NCBI RefSeq assembly: GCF_030316855.1
Contig: NZ_JASZYR010000002.1
Coordinates: forward strand, 496,001 to 560,000
DNA: 64,000 nucleotides
From: Variovorax sp. J22P240
GTDB lineage: Bacteria > Pseudomonadota > Gammaproteobacteria > Burkholderiales > Burkholderiaceae_C
Reading direction: 5' to 3'
Part shown: piece by piece, positions 38,124 to 46,200 of the stretch
Numbering within the stretch: position 1 is the first letter of the stretch
How the letters are laid out: each line of letters begins with the position of its first letter
Position numbers and translations under genes: made by a program
Notes under the pieces: generated by a model
What the model was told of the DNA's origin: nothing
The model's input: only the letters and a program-made list of their open reading frames with translations
Databases searched by the model: none

Positions 38124-39365
38124 TCAAAGCCGGCTGGATGCCAAGGCGAGATAGGCGCGCACGGCCGGGCTGGTGCTGAGGCCCGCTGCGCGAGCGTAGG
38201 CCTGCCGGGCAGCGACAGGGTCGCCGGTGCGACCTAGCAGGTAGGCGCGCGCGGCCCAATAGGGCTGGTAGTTGGCGATTTCGTCCGGCGCGAAGGTGTC
38301 AAGCGCACGCAGGCCTTCGGTCGGCCCGTCGGCCGTTGCGAGCGCGCAGGCGCGGCCGACTCTTGCACCGGTGCTCGGGCGCAGTGAGATCAATCCGTCG
38401 TAGAGCGCGAGCACCGCGTGCGGAGGTACTTGCGCACCGAGGCGCCGCGCACAGTGGGCCGACTGGATGGCTGCTTCCATCTGATAGGCGCCGGCGGCAT
38501 TCATGTCCGCGGCATGCTGCAGCGCCCGCTCGGCCTGTTCGCGCAGGGGTGTGTCCCAACGCAGGACGTCCTGTTCATCGAGCGGCACGTAGGCCCCTGC
38601 GTCGCTGCGCCGCGCCGCAGCACGGCTCTCACAGAAGAACATCAGCGCGAGCAGGCCCAGCGGCTCGGGTTCGTCCGGCATCAGGCTGCACAGGATGCGA
38701 CACAGGTCGATGGCCTCGGCGGTGAGGCCGCGCTGGGTGGCATCGGCGCCGTCGACCTCGTCCCAGCCGGTGCCATAGGCGGCGTAGATGCCGTCCAGCA
38801 CGTCCTGCAGCCGTTGCGGCAGATCGCCGGCGCGCGGAAATTCAAAAGGGATGCCCGCCGCGCGGATGCGCGCCTTGGCCCGGACCAGCCGCTGCCCGAG
38901 CGTGGCCGGCGCAATGAGGAAGGCGCCGGCCATGCGGGCGGCGTCCAGCCCCAACACCGTCTGCAGCATCAGCGGTGCGCGCGCCGCCGCATCGATGGCA
39001 GGGTGCGCGCAGACGAAGAGCAGGCGCAGTCGTTCGTCCGGTACGGCATCGCCGCCGGTGGCATCGGCGCCGACTTCCTCGGCCAGGAGCAGCAGGGTCT
39101 GGGCAGCCTCGTCCTGCACGCGGCTGTGGCGCCAGGCGTCCAGGGTGCGGTTTCGCGCGACGCTCAGCAGCCACGCTTCGGGCCGCTCGGGCACGCCGTC
39201 GGCCGGCCATCGCTCGAGCGCGCGAGCGAAGGCATCGGCGAGCGCATCTTCCGATGCCGCGATGTCGCGCGTGCGCGCCGAGAGAATGGCCACCAGCCGC
39301 CCATACGACTGGCGCGCGGCCTTCTCCGCGGCCGCGCGTGCCTCCTGGACCGCCGGGCCGGTCAC
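38124..39365 (-). CDS. ECF-type RNA polymerase sigma factor with C-terminal TPR-like extension (ECF42-like)
   Basis: This 413-residue protein has sigma region 2 (YGRLVAILSARTRDIAASED and WLLSVARNRTLDAWR) and region 4 within the first 190 residues. A long helical extension typical of the ECF42 group follows (ALMFFCESRAAARR, then repeats around YALALYDGLISLRP-like helices). GTG at 39365 overlaps the stop of the upstream DGPF gene (ATGTGA), a strong sign of translational coupling. In ECF42 systems the C-terminal extension rather than a membrane anti-sigma factor controls activity. The regulated genes here are unknown. Confidence 0.9.
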   Translation of the reverse strand: MTGPAVQEARAAAEKAARQSYGRLVAILSARTRDIAASEDALADAFARALERWPADGVPERPEAWLLSVARNRTLDAWRHSRVQDEAAQTLLLLAEEVGADATGGDAVPDERLRLLFVCAHPAIDAAARAPLMLQTVLGLDAARMAGAFLIAPATLGQRLVRAKARIRAAGIPFEFPRAGDLPQRLQDVLDGIYAAYGTGWDEVDGADATQRGLTAEAIDLCRILCSLMPDEPEPLGLLALMFFCESRAAARRSDAGAYVPLDEQDVLRWDTPLREQAERALQHAADMNAAGAYQMEAAIQSAHCARRLGAQVPPHAVLALYDGLISLRPSTGARVGRACALATADGPTEGLRALDTFAPDEIANYQPYWAARAYLLGRTGDPVAARQAYARAAGLSTSPAVRAYLALASSRL

Positions 39366-39718
39366 ATGTCGGGCGTGCTGAAGACCGGCCGGACTTCCAC
39401 GCCCCCCGTGCTGGCGCAGGGCGCGCGGGCCGCCCATTCGAGGGCGGTGTCGAGGTCCGTCACGTCGATGACGAAGTAGCCGCCGAGTTGCTCCTTGGTG
39501 TCGGCAAAGGGGCCGTCCTGCACCTGGCGCTTGTCGCCGCGCACGCGCAGCGTGGTGCCGGTCATCGGCGGGTGCAGGCCATGGCCGTTCTGCACGATGC
39601 CGGACTGGCGCGCTGCACTGACGTACGCCATCCAGCCCGCCCGGTAGGCCTGCGCGGCCGCTTCGTCCCGCTGGTCGAATTCGGACTGGGGCTGGTAGAA
39701 CATCAACATGTATTGCAT
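39362..39718 (-). CDS. YCII-related DGPF-domain protein
   Basis: This 118-residue protein begins MQYMLMFYQP and carries the name-giving motif DGPFADTKEQLGGYFVIDV. DGPF genes are the usual genomic partners of ECF42 sigma factors, and the biochemical role of the protein is not established. GGAGG 6 nt before the ATG is a good ribosome site. The frame overlaps the following sigma-factor start by four bases. Confidence 0.9.
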   Translation of the reverse strand: MQYMLMFYQPQSEFDQRDEAAAQAYRAGWMAYVSAARQSGIVQNGHGLHPPMTGTTLRVRGDKRQVQDGPFADTKEQLGGYFVIDVTDLDTALEWAARAPCASTGGVEVRPVFSTPDM

Positions 39719-39820
39719 GGAACCTCCGCGAAGAGAGAAGAACATCGAGCAGGATCGCTCACAGCAATGACGGTATGCAAGCGGACATTTCGACAAGGCG
39801 TTCCAAACTTTTTTGGGGTG

Positions 39821-39836
39821 CGGGGTAAGCTCCCCG
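39821..39836 (+). promoter_or_regulatory. TAAGCT -10-like box inside a 5-bp hairpin before the ammonia-lyase gene
   Basis: CGGGG-TAAGCT-CCCCG ends 2 nt before the ATG at 39839. The hexamer TAAGCT lies 7 nt from the start codon, as in other candidate leaderless genes here. No convincing -35 was found. The GGGGTAAGCT block resembles the GGGTAAACT before tRNA-Leu. Confidence 0.3.
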
Positions 39837-39838
39837 TC

Positions 39839-40807
39839 ATGCAGACACTTCCCACCTACGACGACGTGATCGCCGCGGCCGCGCGGCTCGAAGGCCATGC
39901 CCACCGTACACCGGTGCTGCGCTCGCGAACCGCGGACGCCCGCTGGGGTGCGCAGTTCTTCTTCAAGTGCGAGAACTTCCAGCGCATGGGCGCCTTCAAG
40001 TTTCGCGGTGCGTTCAATGCGCTGTCGAAATTCGATGCGGCGCAGCGCAAGGCCGGCGTGATCGCCTTTTCATCGGGCAACCATGCGCAGGCCATCGCGC
40101 TCGCGGCCGGCATCCTCGGCATGCCGGCGGTGATCGTGATGCCCAACGACGCGCCTGCGGCCAAGCTCGCCGCCACGCGGGGTTACGGCGCCGAGGTCGT
40201 GCAGTACGACCGTTTCACCGAAGACCGCGAAGCGCTGACGCGCCGTTTGGCCGTCGAGCGCGGCATGACGCTGATCCCGCCCTACGACCATCCCGACGTG
40301 ATCGCGGGGCAGGGCACGGCGGTGAAGGAACTGATCGAGGACGTCGGCGCGCTCGACGTGCTCTACGTCTGCCTGGGCGGAGGTGGCTTGACGAGCGGTT
40401 CGGCACTGTCGGCCCGCGCCCTGTCGCCCGACTGCCGGATCTACGGTGTCGAGCCCGAAGCCGGCAACGACGGCCTGCAGTCGCTGCGCGCGGGCCGCAT
40501 CGTCCACATCGATACGCCGAAGACCATTGCCGACGGCGCGCAGACCCAGCACCTGGGCGAATACACCTTCGGCATCATCCGGCGCGACGTGAACGACATC
40601 GTGACCGTGAGCGATGCGCAACTCGTCGATGCGATGCGTTTCTTCGCCGAGCGCATGAAGATGGTGGTCGAGCCCACGGGTTGCCTCGCGTTCGCGGCTG
40701 CCTGCGCCGCAGGCGATGCAATTCGCGGGGCGCGCGTGGGCGTGATCATCAGCGGCGGCAACGTCGACCTGGGGCGCTTTGCTGCGCTCCTCGCGGGATC
40801 TGCCTAG
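39839..40807 (+). CDS. PLP-dependent threonine/serine dehydratase family protein
   Basis: This 322-residue fold-type II PLP enzyme carries the Schiff-base lysine in MGAFKFRGAFNAL (about residue 57). It also has the substrate loop SSGNHAQAIALAA and the phosphate-binding GGGGLTSGSALSA. The length without a C-terminal ACT domain fits catabolic threonine dehydratase, threo-3-hydroxyaspartate ammonia-lyase or serine racemase. Sequence alone does not separate them. The ATG at 39839 fits the usual start although the frame is open far upstream. Its stop overlaps the convergent attE-like gene by 4 bp. Confidence 0.9.
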   Translation: MQTLPTYDDVIAAAARLEGHAHRTPVLRSRTADARWGAQFFFKCENFQRMGAFKFRGAFNALSKFDAAQRKAGVIAFSSGNHAQAIALAAGILGMPAVIVMPNDAPAAKLAATRGYGAEVVQYDRFTEDREALTRRLAVERGMTLIPPYDHPDVIAGQGTAVKELIEDVGALDVLYVCLGGGGLTSGSALSARALSPDCRIYGVEPEAGNDGLQSLRAGRIVHIDTPKTIADGAQTQHLGEYTFGIIRRDVNDIVTVSDAQLVDAMRFFAERMKMVVEPTGCLAFAAACAAGDAIRGARVGVIISGGNVDLGRFAALLAGSA

Positions 40808-41460
40808 GCGCTGATTCCGTCGGCGCTCAAGTGCAGCACCCGGTCGGCGCGCGCCGCGGCCGCTTCCGAATGCGTGACCAGCACCAGCGAGGCGCCATGT
40901 TCGCGCGTCTGCGCGATCAGCACATCCATGACGCGGGCGGCGGTGGTCGGGTCGAGGTTGCCGGTCGGCTCGTCGGCCAGCAGCAGTGACGGGCGGTGCA
41001 CCAGGGCGCGCGCAATGGCCACGCGCTGCAACTGGCCTCCGCTGAGTTCCTGCGGAAGGCGCTCGCCCAATCCGGCAAGGCCGACAGCGTCGAGCATCTG
41101 CGTCACGCGCGCATCGCTGGCCGGACCACGCTGGCCCAGCAGCATCAAGGGCAGCCCGATGTTCTGCGCGACATCCAGATGCGGCAGCACATGAAAAGCC
41201 TGGAACACGAAGCCCACGTGCTCGCGGCGCCAAAGCGCTCGTGCCTCGGCGTCGAGCGCACCGATATCGACGCCGTCGTGAATGACGGTGCCGGAATTCC
41301 AGCTGTCGAGCCCGGCCATGCAGTTGAGCAGTGTCGATTTGCCCACGCCCGATTCACCGACGATCGCGACGAATTCGCCGGTCGCGACGTCGAGCGACAC
41401 GTGTTCGAACACCGGCACCTCGCCGTAGTGCTTGCCCAGATCCGTGATGCGCAGCGTCAT
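40804..41460 (-). CDS. ABC transporter ATPase (AttE/LolD/MacB type)
   Basis: This 218-residue ATPase has Walker [10 protein letters not shown] near residues 34-42, signature [14 protein letters not shown] and Walker [13 protein letters not shown], typical of the group paired with FtsX-like permeases. The obvious partner is the 854-residue FtsX-like permease 2.7 kb downstream on the same strand, with the AttH-like protein beyond. It overlaps the miaA stop as ATGA and is probably transcribed with it. Confidence 0.9.
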   Translation of the reverse strand: MTLRITDLGKHYGEVPVFEHVSLDVATGEFVAIVGESGVGKSTLLNCMAGLDSWNSGTVIHDGVDIGALDAEARALWRREHVGFVFQAFHVLPHLDVAQNIGLPLMLLGQRGPASDARVTQMLDAVGLAGLGERLPQELSGGQLQRVAIARALVHRPSLLLADEPTGNLDPTTAARVMDVLIAQTREHGASLVLVTHSEAAAARADRVLHLSADGISA

Positions 41461-42452
41461 GCGATGTCGACGACCTGCCGCACGATCTGCTCGATGGCGT
41501 CGGGGGCCTCCGCTGCGATCACCTTGCGCTGCGGCATGCTGCGCAGCCACGTGATCTGGCGTTTCGCGAGTTGGCGCGTGGCCGCGATGCCGCGCTCGCG
41601 CAACTCGGCAATGGGCCATTCGCCGTCGAGCGCTTCCCAGGTCTGGCGGTAGCCGACGCAGCGCATCGACGGCAAATCCGCGACCAGGTCGCCTCTTGCG
41701 CGCAGGGCCTGCACCTCGGCGATGAAGCCGGACGACAGCATCGCGTCGAAGCGCGCGGCGATGCGTTCATGCAGCCATGCCCGGTCGGTGGGTTCCAGGG
41801 ACAGGAGCGCGGTGGCCTGCCAGCCACCGTCGGCGGCGCCCGCCGCGTGAAAGCTCGAAAGCGGCTGTCCGCTGCTGTGCCAGACCTCGAGTGCGCGCTG
41901 TATGCGCTGGCTGTCGTTGGGCGCCAGGCGCAAGGCGGTGACGGCATCGACTTCCGCGAGGCGTGCGTGCATCGCGGGCCAGCCCAGTGCGGCGGCGTCG
42001 GCTTCGAGTTGCCTGCGCACTTCGGGGTCGGCTGCCGGCATGGCGTCGATGCCGTCGGCCAGCGCCTTGAAATAGAGCATCGTGCCGCCCACCAGCAGCG
42101 GCAGCCGGCCGCGCGCGCTGATCTCGCCGATCAGCCGCTTGGCGTCCTGTACGAATGCGGCGGCGCTGTAGGCCTCGCGCGGATCGCGGATGTCGATGAG
42201 GTGATGCGGGACTTCGGCGCGTTCGTCAGGCGTGGGCTTGGCGGTGCCGATGTTCATGCCGCGGTAGACCAGCGCCGAATCGACGCTGACGATCTCGATG
42301 GGCCGCGCGCGGGCGATGGCCAGTGCGGCAGCGGTCTTGCCGGATGCCGTGGGTCCGGCCAGTGCGACGTAGCGCGGCGAAGGCTGTGCTGCCGACGTGC
42401 CTGAAGCACGCGGCACGGTTTGCGAAAGGGCCGGTACGACAGAGGGCGGCAT
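41457..42452 (-). CDS. miaA: tRNA dimethylallyltransferase
   Basis: This 331-residue enzyme adds dimethylallyl to A37 of tRNAs that read codons starting with U. The P-loop GPTASGKT is near residues 33-40, followed by the substrate region [32 protein letters not shown] occurs near the C-terminus. About 28 residues precede the P-loop, more than in many homologues, so a later start is possible. None has a better ribosome site. Confidence 0.95.
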   Translation of the reverse strand: MPPSVVPALSQTVPRASGTSAAQPSPRYVALAGPTASGKTAAALAIARARPIEIVSVDSALVYRGMNIGTAKPTPDERAEVPHHLIDIRDPREAYSAAAFVQDAKRLIGEISARGRLPLLVGGTMLYFKALADGIDAMPAADPEVRRQLEADAAALGWPAMHARLAEVDAVTALRLAPNDSQRIQRALEVWHSSGQPLSSFHAAGAADGGWQATALLSLEPTDRAWLHERIAARFDAMLSSGFIAEVQALRARGDLVADLPSMRCVGYRQTWEALDGEWPIAELRERGIAATRQLAKRQITWLRSMPQRKVIAAEAPDAIEQIVRQVVDIA

Positions 42453-42497
42453 GCGCCCGAGGTTAACAAAGCCGGTGAACGGACCGCCCGGGGCGCG

Positions 42498-43454
42498 TCA
42501 GATCGCCTGTCCGGACAGGCGGGCTTGACGGTGCGAGGTGGTGTCGGGCAGCGCGGGTGGTGCAGTCGCTGCAGCCGTTTCGGCGCCAGCGGCCATGTCG
42601 GTGGGCGGCTCTTTCATTCGAAAGAGCTGCGACAGGGCTGCGCGGTACTGCGCCTGGCCGATCGAATTGGCGTTGTGATGCGATCCGCCTTCGACGAGCA
42701 CGAACAGCTTGGGCACGGTCGCCGCGTCATACAGCTTGCGGCCCAGCGTCGGGTTGATCAGGCTGTCCGCCGCCCCATGCACCACGAGCAGGGGCGCGCC
42801 GATGTCCTTGACCTTGCTGATGGCTTCGAAGCGTTGCGTGATGAAGGGACCGAAGGGCAGCCAGCCCCACTTGAAGCTGCCCACCACGTCGGCGATCGAG
42901 GTGAAGGTGCTTTCGACGATGGTGCCGCTCTCGTCGTTCACGCGGGATGCCAGGTCGATCCCGATAGCGCCGCCGAGCGAATGGCCAAAGATGTAGCGCG
43001 GTTGCTGGGGGTGCTTCGCTGCCAGCCAGGTCCATGCGGCATACGCATCCTCTCGGGCCGAGTCCTCAGAGGGCAATCCCTTGGAGCTCTTGCCGAAGCC
43101 GCGGTAGTCGATCGCCAGCACCGCGAAGCCCAATTCGTGCATTCGGCGCATTCTGGGTGCGGAGCCGGCCACGTTGTACCGTGCACCATGCAGGTAAAGC
43201 AGAACAGGCGTATCGGGTGATTCGGGTGCGCCGCCGAGCCACAGGCCGTGCAGCCGCGCGGGCTCTCCCGTGAGCGGTGACTTGAAATCGATCCAGACGT
43301 CGTCCATTCCCTGGCTCATGGCTTCCGAATTGCCCCAGCTTCGGTCGCTGGGTTGGAAGATCCACTCGCGCTGACGCTCGTCGAGGGTGGAACAACCACC
43401 CGCCAGCAGGGCGACCAGGGCGGTGGCGGATGCGAAGAGGGTCCAGGATTTCAT
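42498..43454 (-). CDS. Lipoprotein alpha/beta hydrolase (serine aminopeptidase S33-like)
   Basis: The 318-residue product has a signal peptide ending in LAGGC (Cys21), so it should be lipid-anchored. The fold motifs are VLLYLHGARYN, the nucleophile elbow GHSLGGA and the late segment LVEGGSHHN with the probable catalytic His. The C-terminal 45 residues are Ala-rich and probably disordered. The substrate is unknown. Its start lies 192 bp from the mutL stop. That gap shows nothing clear. Confidence 0.85.
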   Translation of the reverse strand: MKSWTLFASATALVALLAGGCSTLDERQREWIFQPSDRSWGNSEAMSQGMDDVWIDFKSPLTGEPARLHGLWLGGAPESPDTPVLLYLHGARYNVAGSAPRMRRMHELGFAVLAIDYRGFGKSSKGLPSEDSAREDAYAAWTWLAAKHPQQPRYIFGHSLGGAIGIDLASRVNDESGTIVESTFTSIADVVGSFKWGWLPFGPFITQRFEAISKVKDIGAPLLVVHGAADSLINPTLGRKLYDAATVPKLFVLVEGGSHHNANSIGQAQYRAALSQLFRMKEPPTDMAAGAETAAATAPPALPDTTSHRQARLSGQAI

Positions 43455-43646
43455 GAAGGCTGAAGGACAGGCGAGAGGCCGGAAAGTTCAACGAAAGACC
43501 TCATGCAACGCGCGTGCCCGGTCCTCCGATGACCCATGAAAACCCTCGGATTGGGCCTCAACCACCGTCAAATGCGCGGAATTTCGCAGCCGGCAAGCGA
43601 AGAAACGTCTTGGCCGGCAGTTTGTAAGCGAAGGAAAAGTAGCGGC

Positions 43647-45494
43647 CTAACGCCCGCGCATGAACAGCGAATCCAGCTCGCGCACCGAAAGCTGGCGCCA
43701 TGTCGGACGGCCATGATTGCACTGGTCGGACCGTTCGGTCGCCTCCATCTGGCGCAGCAACGCGTTCATTTCGTCGAGCGTAAGCCTGCGGTTGGCTCGT
43801 ACCGCGCCGTGGCAGGCCATGGTGGAGAGCAACTCGTTCTGGGCGCGCTGCACGACGGTACTGGCGTCGTGATTGGCAAGTTCGGCGAGTACGCTGCGAG
43901 CGAGCTCGACCGGGTCGCCGTCGGCCAGGGTACCGGGAACGGCGCGCACCGCCAGGGTGCGTGGCGAGAAGGGCGTGATCTCGAGGCCGAGCGATGGCAG
44001 CACCGCCGCGCAGGCCTCGGCAGTCGCCACTTCCTGCGGCGTGGCGGCAAAGGTGGCAGGGATCAGCAGTGGCTGGCTGGCGATCGAGGCGCCGTCCAGC
44101 TGGGTCTTGAGGCGCTCGTACACGATGCGTTCGTGCGCCGCGTGCATGTCCACGATCACCAGACCCTGGTTGTTCTCGGCCAGGATGTAGATGCCCTGCA
44201 ACTGGGCCAGTGCGCGGCCGAGAGGCCAGGCTTCGGATTCGGTGGGCGGGGCGGCTTCCTGTCGTGCAGCCGGCGCCGCAGGTGCGACCCAGGAGGTGCT
44301 TGCGACCGCTGGGGTGTCCGCAGGCTTTTCCTGCCGGTAGGCGGGCCACATGGCAGCGGCATCGCCGAGGCCACGCTCCGCGGCGAATGGCATCGCGGGT
44401 TGCGTCCACGACGCCGATGCCGGAAGCATGCGCGGCTTGAAGAAAGGCTCGGCCGGCGCGGCGGTGGCGTCGCCGGCGCGGGGCGCGGCGAGTGCATCCT
44501 CGATGGCGTGGCGTACCGCCTGGTGCACTTCACGCCCGTCGCGGAATCGCACTTCGATCTTGGTCGGATGCACGTTGACGTCGACACGCGCGGGATCGAT
44601 CTCCAAATACAGCGCGTAGACCGGCTGGCGCTGGCCGTGCAGAACGTCCTCGTAAGCGCTGCGAACGGCGTGTGCGAGTACCTTGTCGCGCACGAAACGG
44701 CCATTGACGTAGAAGAACTGCTGGTCGGCCCGCGAACGCGCCGCATCGGGAATGCCGGCGCGGCCCGTGACGCGCACCGGGCCGGCGACGTGCTCGACCG
44801 CAACGCTGTGCGTCACGAAGTCGTCGCCGAGCGTGTCGCCAAGCCGTTGATCGCGTGCGGCCGCAGCGCGCCACTGTTCGACCAGCTTGCCTTCATGCCA
44901 GATCGAAAAGCCGACTTCGGGCCGCGCGAGGGCATGACGGCGCACCGACTCGATGCAATGCGCCAACTCGGTTGCGTCGGTCTTGAGGAACTTGCGGCGC
45001 GCAGGCGTCGCAAAGAAGAGTTCGCGCACTTCGACGGTCGTTCCGATCGCGCGGGCCACGGGGCGCAACTCGCCGGTGCGGCCATCGAGCATGAAGGCGT
45101 TGTCGGCGCCGGCGAAGCGCGAGAGGATGCTCAGCTCCGCAATGGCATTGATGGCTGCGAGTGCTTCGCCTCGAAAACCCATCGTGCCGACCGTCTCGAG
45201 GTCGTTGAGACTGGCGATCTTGCTGGTGGCATGGCGGCGCAGGGCCAGCGGCAGTTCGTCGCGCGGCAGGCCTTGTCCATCGTCCTCTACAGAGATCAAG
45301 CGCACACCGCCGGCAGAAAGCCGCACCGTGATCTGGCGCGCACCGGCGTCGAGCGCGTTGTCGAGCAACTCGCGCACCACGGACGCGGGCCGTTCCACCA
45401 CCTCGCCAGCCGCGATCTGGCTGATGAGCTCGTCAGGAAGTTCGCGGATGGGGCGGCGTGCGGCCGGATCGATGGAAGAGGGAAGGGCGCTCAC
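43647..45494 (-). CDS. mutL: DNA mismatch repair protein MutL, endonuclease type
   Basis: This 615-residue protein has an N-terminal GHKL ATPase (IAAGEVVERPASVVRELLDN, DDGQGLP, TMGFRGEALAAI) and a C-terminal dimerisation domain. The latter has DMHAAHERIVYE, which fits the metal-binding endonuclease motif DQHA-x2-E-x4-E except Met for Gln. The supporting motifs ACHGAVRAN and QCNHGRPTW are also present. This suggests a nicking MutL, as in MutH-less bacteria. The GTG start at 45494 has TAGAAT exactly 6 nt upstream and no ribosome site, so a leaderless mRNA is likely. Confidence 0.96.
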   Translation of the reverse strand: MSALPSSIDPAARRPIRELPDELISQIAAGEVVERPASVVRELLDNALDAGARQITVRLSAGGVRLISVEDDGQGLPRDELPLALRRHATSKIASLNDLETVGTMGFRGEALAAINAIAELSILSRFAGADNAFMLDGRTGELRPVARAIGTTVEVRELFFATPARRKFLKTDATELAHCIESVRRHALARPEVGFSIWHEGKLVEQWRAAAARDQRLGDTLGDDFVTHSVAVEHVAGPVRVTGRAGIPDAARSRADQQFFYVNGRFVRDKVLAHAVRSAYEDVLHGQRQPVYALYLEIDPARVDVNVHPTKIEVRFRDGREVHQAVRHAIEDALAAPRAGDATAAPAEPFFKPRMLPASASWTQPAMPFAAERGLGDAAAMWPAYRQEKPADTPAVASTSWVAPAAPAARQEAAPPTESEAWPLGRALAQLQGIYILAENNQGLVIVDMHAAHERIVYERLKTQLDGASIASQPLLIPATFAATPQEVATAEACAAVLPSLGLEITPFSPRTLAVRAVPGTLADGDPVELARSVLAELANHDASTVVQRAQNELLSTMACHGAVRANRRLTLDEMNALLRQMEATERSDQCNHGRPTWRQLSVRELDSLFMRGR

Positions 45495-45500
45495 GCGAAC

Positions 45501-45536
45501 ATTCTAAAAGGGGGCTTCCGCCCCTGTCGCGATAAT
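45501..45536. promoter_or_regulatory. Back-to-back -10 elements of mutL (minus) and dedA (plus)
   Basis: On the minus strand TAGAAT (45506-45501) lies 6 nt before the mutL GTG, with GCGACA as a possible -35 at 18 bp. On the plus strand GATAAT (45531-45536) lies 7 nt before the dedA ATG, without a good -35. Both genes have no visible ribosome site. The two start codons are only 49 bp apart, so the polymerases would compete for one small region. Confidence 0.5.
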
Positions 45537-45543
45537 GCGCGCC

Positions 45544-46191
45544 ATGGAAATCATCAGCTTTCTCATCGACTTCGTCCTGCATATCGACAAGCACCTCGAA
45601 GCCTTCGTCATTGCCTATGGGCCATGGGTGTACGGGCTGCTGTTCCTGATCGTGTTCGTCGAGACCGGGCTGGTCGTCATGCCTTTCCTGCCGGGCGATT
45701 CGTTGCTGTTCATCGTCGGCGCGCTGTGCGGCGCGGGGCTGATGAGCTTCGGACTGGCGGTGCCGATCCTGCTGGTGGCTGCGGTCCTTGGCGATCAGTG
45801 CAACTTCAGCATCGGCCGCTATTTCGGCCCCAAGGTCTTCCAGTGGGAGAACTCGCGATTCTTCAACCGCAAGGCCTTCGACCAGGCCCATGCGTTCTAT
45901 GAGCGCTTCGGTGGCGTCACCATCATCCTGGCGCGCTTCATGCCGTTCATCCGCACCTTCGCGCCCTTCGTGGCGGGCGTGGCCGAGATGAACCGGGGCA
46001 AATTCACTCTTTTCAACGTCGTGGGTGCGTTGATATGGGTGGTGGGCCTTTGCACCGTCGGCTACTTCTTCGGCAACCTTCCGCTCGTGAAGGAGCACCT
46101 CGAGAAGATCATCTGGGCGCTGATCCTGGTGCCGGGCCTGATCGCGATCTACGGCGCCTGGCGCGCCCGCGGCGCGTCGTCGGCGCACTGA
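45544..46191 (+). CDS. DedA-family membrane protein
   Basis: This 215-residue inner-membrane protein is a DedA/VTT-domain member. Such proteins are needed for envelope integrity and act as lipid (undecaprenyl-phosphate type) transporters in characterised cases. Motifs are FVETGLVVMPFLPGDSLLFI, the RYFGPKVFQ segment and the conserved FxRFxPxxRTFxPxxAG pattern (RFMPFIRTFAPFVAGVAEM). ATG 45544 was chosen over the in-frame ATG 45535, which lies within the candidate -10 box. Confidence 0.93.
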   Translation: MEIISFLIDFVLHIDKHLEAFVIAYGPWVYGLLFLIVFVETGLVVMPFLPGDSLLFIVGALCGAGLMSFGLAVPILLVAAVLGDQCNFSIGRYFGPKVFQWENSRFFNRKAFDQAHAFYERFGGVTIILARFMPFIRTFAPFVAGVAEMNRGKFTLFNVVGALIWVVGLCTVGYFFGNLPLVKEHLEKIIWALILVPGLIAIYGAWRARGASSAH

Positions 46192-46200
46192 GTCGCCACA

